Under the pieces are notes generated by a model. The model saw only the letters and a program-made list of their open reading frames with translations, had not been told where the DNA came from and did not search any database. Position numbers and translations under genes: made by a program. This document shows positions 1 to 10,000 of a stretch of 64,000 bases of DNA, in pieces. Source of the stretch: Balamuthia mandrillaris (Eukaryota > Discosea > Longamoebia > Balamuthiidae); contig JAVKOQ010000199.1 of NCBI GenBank assembly GCA_031835245.1, forward strand, positions 1-64,000. Reading direction: 5' to 3'. Position 1 is the first letter of the stretch; every line of letters starts with the position of its first letter.

Positions 1-166
1 TGCCCTCATCCCTGGCAAGGCAGTTCCAAGCCCTGCAGACCAGAGGGAGGCGAAGCAGATCCACCACGTCGTCCGTCAGGTGGGAGAACACCTGCAACAG
101 CATCTCAGGTGGAAGGGCCTCCACCGCCACCAACGGAAAAGACTCGCGGGTCGCGCACGACGTCAT
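1..166 (-). CDS. F-box protein, 5' part only (gene continues past the left edge)
   Basis: Read on the minus strand from the ATG at 166, the translation contains LPPEMLLQVFSHL, then a stretch rich in Leu and Val, then LVCRAWN. This is the pattern of an F-box of about 40 residues (L-P-x-E-ϕ-ϕ-x-x-ϕ-F/L-x-x-L, closing with V-C-R-x-W). F-box proteins bind Skp1 and carry substrates to SCF ubiquitin ligases; the substrate-binding part lies outside the window. The start is uncertain. The same frame stays open upstream of 166 to at least 210, and a pyrimidine-rich stretch near 225-250 could be a 3' splice site, so an upstream exon is possible. I see no other domain in the part that is present. Confidence 0.6.
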   Translation of the reverse strand, partial: MTSCATRESFPLVAVEALPPEMLLQVFSHLTDDVVDLLRLPLVCRAWNCLARDEG

Positions 167-1456
167 GAGGCGGTACCGCACTTCTCTTGTTGTGCACTCC
201 AGAGAGCATTTAATGGCCAAACCTTGCAAATGGAAGAAGAAGAGAGAGAGGGATAAACAATAAGCAGAAAACAAGTTAAAATGTGTGTCACTGCTCTTTT
301 TTTTTTGGATGATGATTGAAATTTAATGTGAAAAGATAGAAAGGCACAACACAAGAGGGTGCTACCAGTTTTGTGGTTGACAAGAAAACAAAACCAAAAC
401 GAGAGAGGAGATGGATGGAATTGAAAAATAAAATTCAAGGCAGATAGATCACCAAAAATAAAATAAAATAAAATAAAAATCAAGAAAAAATCAAATCCAG
501 AGATGAGGTTCTTTTTTTTTTTTTCAGACCAAATTAGATTTTGAAGGAGAGAAGACGAAAATCAACAACAAGAGGCAACAATCAACAATCAACAACAAGA
601 GGCAACAAGGAAAAAAAAAACAACAAATCGAAAGGCAAGAAATATTCCCTTGCAGGTGGAAGGTGGAAGGAAGGAACAAAAAATATAAAATAAATAAAAA
701 CAAATAATCTTTTCAACAAAACAAAACAAAAAACTCAAGGCTAGTCTCTCTCGTACGTACCCCTAGCTTTTGAATATACGGCGCAAACACAACTCTGCTG
801 TGTGTCGGCTTTGCTGTGTTCCGTTTTTTATTTGTTTAGCTCAACTATTTTTCTTTTCTCTCTTTTCTCTCTTTTCTCTCTTGTCTCTCTCTCTCTCTCT
901 CTTCTTCTACTTGCTTGTCTTTTTTTCTTTTTGGGGAGAGAAGGTACGACTCCGCGCAGGGCAAAGCCGGTTTGTTTTGTTTCCATCGCTAAGCTTTCGA
1001 TTCGTGCGCGATAATTGATCAGTTTTAGGTAAATTTTTCAGCAATTTTCGCCCAAAATTGATCGGTGAGGACGTCAACTGTCCGTTTCCAGGATACCATT
1101 TACACGAGGAATTTACGAAATGAAGTAACCATGGAAATATTCAAGTTTCATGTCGTCACGTAAGGTAACGGTGACGTGGTCGGATGAAGTGACGTCAGCG
1201 TTCCGACGACGTGAGTATTGTCGACACGAATAAAAATCGAATGAAAAGAAAGAAAAGAAAGAGAGAAGAAAGGAAAAGAGAAAGAAGAAGAAAGGAAGAG
1301 AGAGACAGAAAGAAAAAAAAAAAGAGCAAGCGCCAACAATAGAGGTTGAATGAACCGACCATAACAACAAAAAATAGAGGAAGGGAGAGAAACACAAGAC
1401 AAAGCAAAAACCTAACCAAGTCAGGAAAAAAAAGGGGGTAAAAAGATCAGAGTTAC
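167..1456. other. intergenic region between the F-box gene and the apyrase gene
   Basis: About 1.3 kb with no convincing gene. It holds A/T-rich low-complexity DNA (for example aaaat tandem units near 455-480 and A-rich stretches at 540-740), a short CT run near 855-905 and a GA-rich stretch at 1240-1320. Short open frames here are low-complexity Phe/Ser/Leu strings and are not supported. The 3' half probably carries the apyrase promoter; two palindromes near 1190-1226 are listed separately. Confidence 0.6.
1190..1226. promoter_or_regulatory. CRE-like palindrome and TGTCGACA palindrome upstream of the apyrase gene
   Basis: TGACGTCA lies at 1190-1197 and TGTCGACA at 1219-1226, about 260 and 230 bp upstream of the apyrase ATG. 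TGACGTCA is the classic full binding site of CREB/ATF-type bZIP factors. TGTCGACA has no assignment that I know of but recurs in this window (see findings). Regulatory function is inferred from position and recurrence only. Confidence 0.35.
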
Positions 1457-2763
1457 ATGAACCACGATTTGCGCCACAAAGATAGGTACCCGTTTTACTA
1501 CTCCAAAGCTAAGAGAAGGACGAGCAACGGCAACATCGAATTCAACGTGACCACTTTCGACGACGACGACCACCACGACCCAGAGGCCTACAACACCCAC
1601 AGCATGTTCTCCAACAACAACAGCACCAGCATAAACATCCCTTCGAGCGCCTACTTTTCTTCCTCCTCCTCCTCTTCCTCCCTTCCTTCTCCTTTTGGGC
1701 GTTCTGCCTCCTCCTCCTCCTTTCTTCGCAACGGCAACTCTCTCTTTCGTCGTTTTCCTCGTCTCTCCCTCTTCCTCCTGCTTCTCCTGGCCCTGGCCCT
1801 GCTCTCCTTTTTCCTCTTCCTCTTTGCCTCTCCTTCTCCTCCTTCCTCCGCCTTCAATGGCGGCTCCTCCTCCGAACGAACCGCCTCTGGTCTGTCCTGT
1901 CGGTATCCCCTGCAGCAGGCCTTTCACAAGTACACGGCGGAGAGCGGGCACTATGAGATTGCCATCATAGCGGACATGGACGTGGCCTCCAAGGTGAGCC
2001 CCAACGAGAACAGCTGGCGGAGCATCATGAAGAAAGGCACGCTGTATCGGGACCCCACCTCTGGGGCTTACTCTGTTTCTTGGAACAAAGAGGTAACGCC
2101 TTCTCTTCATCTTCTCTTTGTCCCTTTCTCTGTCTAGGTCTCCTCTCTTTGTCTCTGTCTCTCTGTCTCTCTGTCTCTCTGTCTCTCTGTCTCTCTGTCT
2201 CTCTGTCTCTCTGTCTCTCTCTCGCGGTGTTTTTTCCTCGTCAAACAACAAAAATTACTTACCAACAAAAACAAAAACAAAAGATCGAATACTCCACAAA
2301 GTTAAACGAAGGCGGAAGAGCATTTGAACTGTCCGACTTGGCTTTCTTTGATGGCAAATTGTACTCCTTCGACGATCGTACCGGAGCCGTCTTTGAGCTG
2401 CTGGAAGAGAAGGCCGTTCCAAGACACGTTTTGATGGAAGGCAACGGCAGAGCGGGAACCAAAGGCATGAAGATTGAGTGGGCTTCTGTAAAAGATGACC
2501 TGCTCTATGTTGGAGGAACTGGCAAAGAATGGACCACCCCCGAAGGAGTATGTTGATTGTTATCTTCTTTCTTTCTGCTTTCTTCGTTCTATAACTCATC
2601 ATTTTTGTACTTGTTGAAAAATGAAAAAAAGGAATTTGTGAACAACGATCCACTTTGGGTTAAGACGATCGACAGGACTGGACACATTCAGTACTTGGAC
2701 TGGACCGATGTCTACCAGTCCATGCGAATAGCCACCACCACTACTTTTCCTGGGTTAACTTCT

Positions 2764-2815
<52 letters not shown>

Positions 2816-3431
2816 TCTCTCCGATTCTCATCTATCAACAACAGTTATATATGGCATGAAGCTGCTCGTTGGAACGCTGCACAAAGGAGATGGTACTTCT
2901 TTCCAAGAAGGGTGAGCAGGCTGCCCTACGACGATGTGTTGGACGAAGAGCGTGGCTCCAACATTGTCTTTAGCATGAACGAAAATTTTGAGGACTTGCA
3001 GCAAACTACTATTGGCGTATGAATTCATTCATTCTTCTTCTTCTTCAGTCTCTCTCTCTCTCTCTCTCTCATTTGCAGTTCTTTATTATTAACTTTTATC
3101 AAAAAATAGGAATTAATCGTAACGCATGGGTTCTCCTCCTTCCAGTTTATCCCGTGGCGAGAGGATGAGGTTGTGGCCCTCAAAACGGAAGAATTTAAAG
3201 GCTCCATCTCAACATGTACGTTCTTTTTTTTTTTTTGTTATTACTTCTCCTCTCTCTCTCTCTGGCTCTCTCTCTCTCTCTCTCTCTCGTGTAACGGTTC
3301 TTCTCTCTTTTTCATTTTGATTAAAAAACAGATATAATGGTGGCTCGGTTGGACGGCACCATTTTGATGGATGAACAACTGGTTTCTGGCGTCAAGTAAC
3401 CTCTTCTCTTCTCTTCTTGTTCTTGTTCTTC

Positions 3432-3523
<92 letters not shown>

Positions 3524-3827
3524 CTTCTTCTTCTTCTTGTTCTTGTTCTTCTTGTTCTTGTTCTTCTTCTTCTTCTTCTTCTTCTTGTTCTTGTTCTGCT
3601 TGTTCTTCTTCTTGTTGTTGTTCTTGTTGTTGTTGTTGTTGTTCTTCTTCTTCTTCTTCTTCTTCTTCTTCTTCTTCTTCTTCTTCTTCTTCTTCTTCTT
3701 CTTCTTCTTCTTCTTCTTCTTCTTCTTCTTCTTCTTCTGTCTTGCTTCTTCTTCTTCTCTCTTTTAAACTGATCCTATTATTTTGATTTATTTATTATAC
3801 AGGTTCGAAGGAATCGAAATTATTTAA
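1457..3827 (+). CDS. apyrase, calcium-activated nucleotidase (CANT1/SCAN family), membrane-anchored
   Basis: Hydrolyses nucleoside di- and triphosphates such as UDP and GDP; family members need Ca2+ and act in the secretory lumen or outside the cell. Seven exons: 1457-2092, 2284-2547, 2632-2753, 2845-3016, 3110-3215, 3332-3395, 3803-3827; about 462 residues. A hydrophobic run at residues about 103-128, preceded by Arg and without a cleavage site, looks like a type II anchor, as in human CANT1. The five-bladed propeller signatures are clear: YEIAIIADMD, FELSDLAFFDGKLYSFDDRTG, LLYVGGTGKEWTTPEG, WHEAARWN, RRWYFFPRR, THGFSSFQFIPWR, and the terminal GVKFEGIE. The splice joins restore family motifs exactly, for example TIG|ELIVTHGFSS. 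Residues before 140 are Ser/Asn-rich and unlike the family. The introns hold large CT and TTG/TTC microsatellites. The 3' end is only 103 bp from the stop of the convergent F-box/TPR gene. Confidence 0.9.
3417..3760 (+). repeat. TTG/TTC trinucleotide microsatellite inside apyrase intron 6
   Basis: A nearly pure (TTG)n run from about 3432 to 3520 passes into mixed TTC/TTG units and then a (TTC)n run from about 3640 to 3737. It fills most of a 407-nt intron (3396-3802) that separates 64-nt and 25-nt exons. Open frames across it are poly-Val/Leu/Phe and are not genes. Confidence 0.95.
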
Positions 3828-3874
3828 CTTTTTTAAAACAAAAAAGTAAGATAGAAAGGCTTTATGTCTTTTCT

Positions 3875-3915
<41 letters not shown>

Positions 3916-3930
3916 TCTCTCTCCTCTCAT

Positions 3931-4669
3931 TTATTGAGTGCTTCGATTGGGCAAGGCTTGTTCTTGAAGCATGGCGTGGAACCAAGGCTTGCGGGAGAAG
4001 GCCACAAAGTCGGCCAGTTGCGATTGCTTCACCTTGCTGAGGTACCGCTTGTGCTGGCACTTTTGAAGCCACATCTTACATTCCTCCTCATCGTTTGCCA
4101 CTTTTTGTTTTCGTGTGAGAGAGAGAGCGAGAGAGAGCGAGAGAGAGAGAGAAGCAACGAACCAGCAGCAACGCGCGCCATACAAAAGTAGCTCCAAACA
4201 TCCTGCTGAGCGACGCAGTGCTTGAGCTTCGCTCGGGCCTCCTCCAACAAGGCCGCATGCTTCTTCACGGCCGCCTTCTCCGCTTTCCGCTGCTGCTGCA
4301 CCACTTTGGCTCCCACGACGGCCGCCTCCTTCTTATCCTTTTCTTTCTGCTTCTTCTTCATCGCCAACATCAGCTTTTTCTTCTCCTTTTTGTTGTGGTT
4401 GTTGTTGATGTTGTTGGAAAGAAGAAAAGAAGGAGGAAGAATCGAAGGAATTGGCACGTTGGCGTTGTCTAAAGTTTTTCTGGCTTGAAGGACGAGGAGC
4501 ATGGCCCAGTTGCAGAGAGTGAGGTTGTCACAGTTGTCGAGGTTGTAGGAGGCCAAGTACTTGCTGTAGGCCTCCGCAAAGAGACGTTCCTGCACGTCTT
4601 TGTTTTGTATCTCGGCTTTCTCGCGCAGCGCATCTAATTGTTCAATTTTTTTAACTTGTGAGAAAGAGA

Positions 4670-4719
<50 letters not shown>

Positions 4720-6623
4720 AAAGACCAGCCCAGTTACTTAAAATGACAGAGTCCTGAAGAAGAGACACACAAATGGCATACTTTTCGAAGCACGTATCAA
4801 ACAATTTGTTTGCTTCCTGGTTTTTTTTTTCTTTGAATATCAAGAAAGAAGAACAGTAAAAAAGTAAGAAAAATACACAAACCTCGTAACAATGTTGTTG
4901 GATTTTGGCATTGGCATGTTCTCTAAGCGCATATGCCCAATTCTCTGTCAACGAGTGCGTTAAGTGGGAGGAGCAGCACGCCAAACTAGCCTCATACTTG
5001 GTATAGGAGAGCTCAAACAGCTCATCTGCCATGGCCGCCTCGTGCAGCCCCGAATTTGCATAGTCCCTCAGCAGCACGGCCCACGTGCAGAGCGTCACGC
5101 TCTTCTCGCGCGGCGCGTATTCGAGGGCGATTTGGTAGGCGGCTGCATAATGTAGGGCCGCTGTCTCGAAGCAGACCCGCAGCGTGGCTGCTGTGCCTTC
5201 GTAGTGCTTTTGATAGAGAGCAAACTATTTTTGTGGTACGAAGAATAGATATGAGGGGAGAATACAAGTGGAGGAGCCAAGACAGCGGGAGCCAAGACAG
5301 CGGGAGCAGCAGAGAAGAAGAAATGAAAGAGAGAGAGAGAGAGAGAGAGAGAGGAGATAAGAAAAAAGCAGGGATGTAACCTCATGAAGAACGCTCGCTC
5401 TTTTGATGATCAGCATAAACAGTTCGGTGGGATTTGTGACCTCGAAACTAAGGGCAGAGTGATACTCCTCGGAGCAGATGAGCTGCAGCGCCGTCATCTC
5501 TCTAGTGTTGTCGAGCTCTTCCAACAATACAGGGTCGTCTTCGTTCTTTGGGAACTTTTCCTTTAGTCGATCTCCCCAAAGGGCATATGTGTTGTAGGTA
5601 CGCTCCTCCACAGGAACTTGTGGTAACGCTGCTTCGGTCTTTCCTGCCTCCTCGTCGTCGTCATCGTCATCGCCATTATCTTCACCCTCGTTGATTGCAT
5701 CTTCCTCTTCTTCGTTTTGCGCTGTTGCTGCTGCCGCGTCTTCTTGGCTGTCATCAGCAGGCGACTTGTCTGACGTTCGAAACAGATATCCTTTCTCTAT
5801 TCTGTTTATTTGTGAAAGACAGTTTAACAAAAGATGAAAGCAGAAAGCAGAAAGAAGCTGAGAAGAAAGAAGAAAGAAGAAAGAAGAATGAAGAATGAAG
5901 AATGAAGAAAGAAGCAAGAAGCAAGAAGCAAGAAGCAAGAAGCAAGAAGCAAGAAGCAAGAAGCAAGAAGCAAGAAGCAAGAAGCAAGAAGCAAGAAGCA
6001 AGGAAAGATGCGTACCTTTTGCGGAGCATAAAAAGTTCTTTCCAGGAGGTGGCCACATGAGAGATGGGAGGCAGCTGACTGCGTGGCCGCCTCCACAAGC
6101 ACTCAAACCTTTTGTACAACGCCTTGTTGTCATTCTTGCTATTGCTTGCTCTTCTTCGGCCTCCTCTTCTCTCTTCTCCTTCTTCTTCTCCTTCTCTTTC
6201 TTTAGTTGTTGTCGTGGTCGTCGTTGTAGTTGATGTCTCATCAGATGTTTTTTCTGACTTTGGATTTTGATTCGATGGAGGAAAATCGTAGCCATGTTTC
6301 ATGATTGTCATAAACTCGACTGGGTCTTTGTTGTTTCGTGACGAAGAAGAAGAAGAACAAGAAGAAGAACAAGACGAAGTGGACAAACGCAGCAAAGAAG
6401 AAGGAGAAGAAGAAGCAGAATAAAAGGAGTCCTCAGGGTCTTGGAGTTGATGATGGTACCACTCCTTGAGGTAGAGATCCCGCCAAGCGCCGTCGTCATC
6501 GCTGAGGTCTTTGAAGTAGCTGTTGACCTGACGAACGGTGAGGCGGTCCTTGGCTCCCAAGAAAGACAGCACGAACAAGTTCAGCTCCGCAGGCAAACCC
6601 AATCCAAGGCCCTCTTGCAGCAT
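3931..6623 (-). CDS. F-box protein with TPR-like helical repeats
   Basis: Six exons, 5' to 3': 6623-6016, 5801-5381, 5224-4883, 4816-4726, 4633-4184, 4100-3931; 693 residues. An F-box-like segment sits at residues about 10-60 (GLPAELNLFVLSFLGA, later YFKDL, then WRDLYLKEW). A Ser/Glu-rich linker follows. From residue about 300 there are repeated helical units with the signature LxxWAxxLxxxA (TLCTWAVLLRDYA, LTENWAYALREHA, ILSNWAG, TLCNWAMLLVLQA), which resembles degenerate TPRs. A Lys-rich coiled-coil insert lies at about 560-640. The likely role is an SCF adaptor that recruits a partner through the repeats; this is inferred. ATG 6623 is chosen because it places the F-box at the N-terminus. 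Introns carry a heptanucleotide minisatellite and GA runs. The same LxxWAxxL style occurs in the TPR part of the neighbouring 7068-12830 gene. Confidence 0.75.
4120..5353 (-). repeat. GA-run microsatellites in three introns of the F-box/TPR gene
   Basis: Separate runs of GA on the plus strand lie at about 4120-4152, 4668-4714 and 5328-5353, each inside an intron. In the sense of the gene they are CT runs upstream of the 3' splice site. The coordinates span all three runs; the DNA between them is exon and ordinary intron. Confidence 0.85.
5911..6002 (-). repeat. 7-bp minisatellite (GAAGCAA on the plus strand) inside intron 1 of the F-box/TPR gene
   Basis: About 13 near-perfect head-to-tail copies of GAAGCAA, TTGCTTC in the sense of the gene. 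Just before it are three GAATGAA units that look like diverged copies. It abuts the 5' splice site at 6015, so the array begins within about 15 nt of the exon. Confidence 0.95.
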
Positions 6624-7067
6624 CCCTCTTTCTTTCTTTATCTCTCCGCTCTCGCTACCTTTAAGAAACACAATATTTTGCAATAAATTTTGCAGTTTTC
6701 CCGATTTATTGCTACAAAAGGGAAATTTTCAACGTATTTTCCGATATTTCATCAAATTAATAAATTCAATCAGTTGGCCACGTCACATTTTCCTAAAATA
6801 ACCTTTCTGACGTCATACAGTTGGACAATATCAGTGCCTCTCCGTGGTACGGGTCTCCCGACTTTCAGCGGTAACGGACAGTGAAAACTGGATCCTGCGT
6901 TACGGTCGGGGGATTTCCCCCGTTGCAACATTCTTATAGTTTTTATTTTTACATTTCATTTTCCTATCTCTCTCTTCTCTCTTCTCTCTCTCTCTCTCTC
7001 TCTCTCTCCCTCTCTCCCTCTCTTCTCTCTTCTCTTCTGCTGACTGTTGTTTCAGAAATCGTTTTGC
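6624..7067. other. 444-bp intergenic stretch with a CRE-like palindrome
   Basis: Lies between the start of the F-box/TPR gene and the stop of the Clu/TPR gene, both on the minus strand. TGACGTCA at 6808-6815 is 185 bp upstream of the F-box/TPR ATG. A CT run lies at about 6965-7035. No gene is seen. Confidence 0.6.
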
Positions 7068-10000
7068 TCACTTGTTTTGTTGTTGTTGTTGCAGCGTCAC
7101 GAGAGGATTACGGAACCGCCTCTCCCTCGCCAACAATGCTCGCTGGTTGAGCTTCTTGTCCTTCTCCAACTGCGCCAAAACCTTGGTGGTGGCCATCTTC
7201 CGTATGTCGTTCTTTTGTCGCTCCAGGTCCTTTACTCTCTTCTTCTCTTCCATCTTCATTCTCTGAAGCTGGCTTTTTCTTTGTCGTTGGCGATGTTGTT
7301 TATGAGGTTGAGACAATGGCGCTGAAGTTTGAGCAAAAGAGGAGGCACGTCGTTGGCACTGGAGCTGTTCCGCTCTTCGAAGCAAATCCTTCATTCTCGA
7401 TTCATACTTGCGGAACGAGAGCTGATCTGCGTCGAGTTCTTTTTGGAGCAAACGTTCCTTCTCCTCCGCTTGCAAAAGCTCTTTGTCCTCTCTCTCCTTT
7501 TGCTTTTGCTGTTCCTTCTCCTTGGTGGTGTCTCTTATCTTTCGGAAGTAGCTGAAACGAGCGGTTGGATCGGAGTTGTTGCGTTGTTTTCGTTTCATCT
7601 CCTCTTCTTCTTCCTTGATCGCCTTTTCTTCCTCTTCTTTTTGTTGTTGTTTAATTTGTTGAATCTCTTTGCGTAGGTGCTTCATTTTTCTCTCCAACTC
7701 CTCCGTACGTCTCTTTAACGTCACCAAACGATAACGCTGGATGAAGAGAGCATAGTTAAGAAGATGTTGCGGATGTTCCATGTCCATTTGTACGCTTTGT
7801 TTGAAGTAAAACTCTGCAATCTTGATACAGTCGTGCTTTCTTCTTCTTGTTCTTCGTTCATCTTCTTCATATCCTTCGTCATCATATTCGTCCTTTTCTT
7901 TTTCTTTTTCTTTTGTTCGTCGAGAAAGACGAGGAGAGTGATGAGGAGATGAAGTTGGCGTCTTTGATAATGAAGGAGAGATCAAAGAAGAGGAAGAAGA
8001 CTGAGTAGAAGTATCGTTCGAATTCCAATAGAAGTCATCGTCAGCCATTCCAAGGAGCATACAAGCATAGTTGTTGCAAGAGAACGGATCAGGAGGAGGC
8101 ACTTTGATGGCATAAATATAGAACCACTCGGCTTCCTCATAGGCATTCAGATGGTAGAAGAGAAAGTCAGCGTAAGTGCGAAGAAAGTCATTGGAGAGCT
8201 CGTTAAAGTTGGAGCTGGAAGTTAGCTCCAACGCGCGAAGAAAGTGATCCTCGGCTTCATCCAAGCGGTTGACGTGCTCCAGGAAGAGAGCGTATTTGAA
8301 GAGGCTGCTTGTGTTCTCGGGTTCGCATTCTACAGCTCTGTTTTGTTTCAATTTCAAATTGTTAGAGGGATCCCTTCTTTGAAAGAAATAGAGAAAGCAA
8401 AAAAGGAAGGAAGCAGAAAGCAAAATATAAAAGTTACCTCGTATAAAAATGTTCCGCTCTTTCTAAATTCTTCTTTCCTCCACTCACCAACAACGCATCC
8501 GCCAAGTTACACAGCGTTGTTGGATTGTCCGCAGCTCCGCACCTCAACGCCTTCGTGAAATGATCCACCGCCAGTTTGTTCAGGTGTCGACACTCGTCTT
8601 TGTCATTAGTGATAGTGGCTGCTTTGGCACTGAGCACCCAGCCTTGAGCGAAATGGACCATGCTCGTGGTTTTGACTTTCTCGACAATGCGTTTGAGGTC
8701 GGTTTCCTCGAGGGGGTAGGTGTAGTTGAATACTTGGGAATTCGTGAAGAGGGATTGCACCGTTTTGGAGAATTCGAGTCCCACTATTTGTTTGTGTTGT
8801 TAGGTGAGAAGAGAATTTGTTTAGCACGTGCAATAAAACAAAACGAAAGGAGAAAAAGAAGAGGAGTCTGTACCTTTGCGAACAACTCGAGAAAACAACA
8901 GACACCGACCATCTCTATTGAAGGGCGACTGAACCGAAATATACTTCTTCAAGTCAAACTCCAAACTGCGTTCGTAGGAGCTCAAACACTGTCCATCGTA
9001 CTTCTTTAACAGCTGTTGCTTGATATTGACCTCCCATACCTCTTTCGACTCCTCGTTGTTGCCAAAAATGAGGTTCAGCCATCTTACAACCTCTTTCTTC
9101 AAGGACTTGTCTCTAGGTTGAACCAGCGCGCGAATCTTTCTTCTCATGACTTGCCTCAGTAGCGATTTGATGACTCGGGTGACCATCTCGAATAATAAAT
9201 ACCAGTTCCACATTTCTGCATAGTCTTCTTCTTTGCCTTCTTTGTTCTTGTGTTGTGTGTCTTCTCCTTTCGTTTCTTGTTGAATGAGTTGACCCATTAA
9301 ATGACGAATGCGACCTAAATAACGAACGTTGATTCCCCATTGATGCATTGACTCTATCAATAGATAGTTGGATGGTTCGTGGCGTCGAAGTCGACTGGTA
9401 AAACCAGGCACCAGTTCGTTCTTTTTTGGAAAAGAGAGAGAATAGAAAATGAGACACGAAGAGACAACAACAAAAAGAAGAAAATAATAGATACCTCGAG
9501 AAAAGCAGTAGCTTCTGCTACTTCGGAATTGTGTTCCATGGGGTTATGCTCGAGGATAAAGTAGGAGAAAGCATCAGAACAAAGCGGAATAGGATATTTC
9601 TTTACCAACTCTGGACGTAACAGCCTAAACAGATGCCCGCACTTTATTCTGCATCTCAGGTAGGTAAGACTTTTGTTGCGAGAGAGAATAGATAACAGGG
9701 GGAGAGAGAGAGAGATACCCCGGCTTTGGAGTTTCTGGAGGAAAGACTCGAGCAACGTCCAGCAAGTATATGCGACCATCCTTGTTAATTAACACAAGAA
9801 AGATGAGATGATAACGAGAGAAGAGACAAAAGAAGACAATGTACCGTGCCGATATGTGCTTCCAAGTCAACCGGAGTATAGAAGGAGACAGCATTATCTG
9901 GAGGTCCAAGCTTATGCGCTTTGAGATTCAGTTTCATGCCTGCCTGCTTTATGCTTCTGTGAATCTTGGGGTTATAGTGAACCTTTTATGTCGTAAAGAA

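Noticed and set aside
3371-3772. Poly-Val/Leu and poly-Phe frames of 116-133 codons
   Set aside because: They are translations of the TTG/TTC microsatellite inside an apyrase intron.
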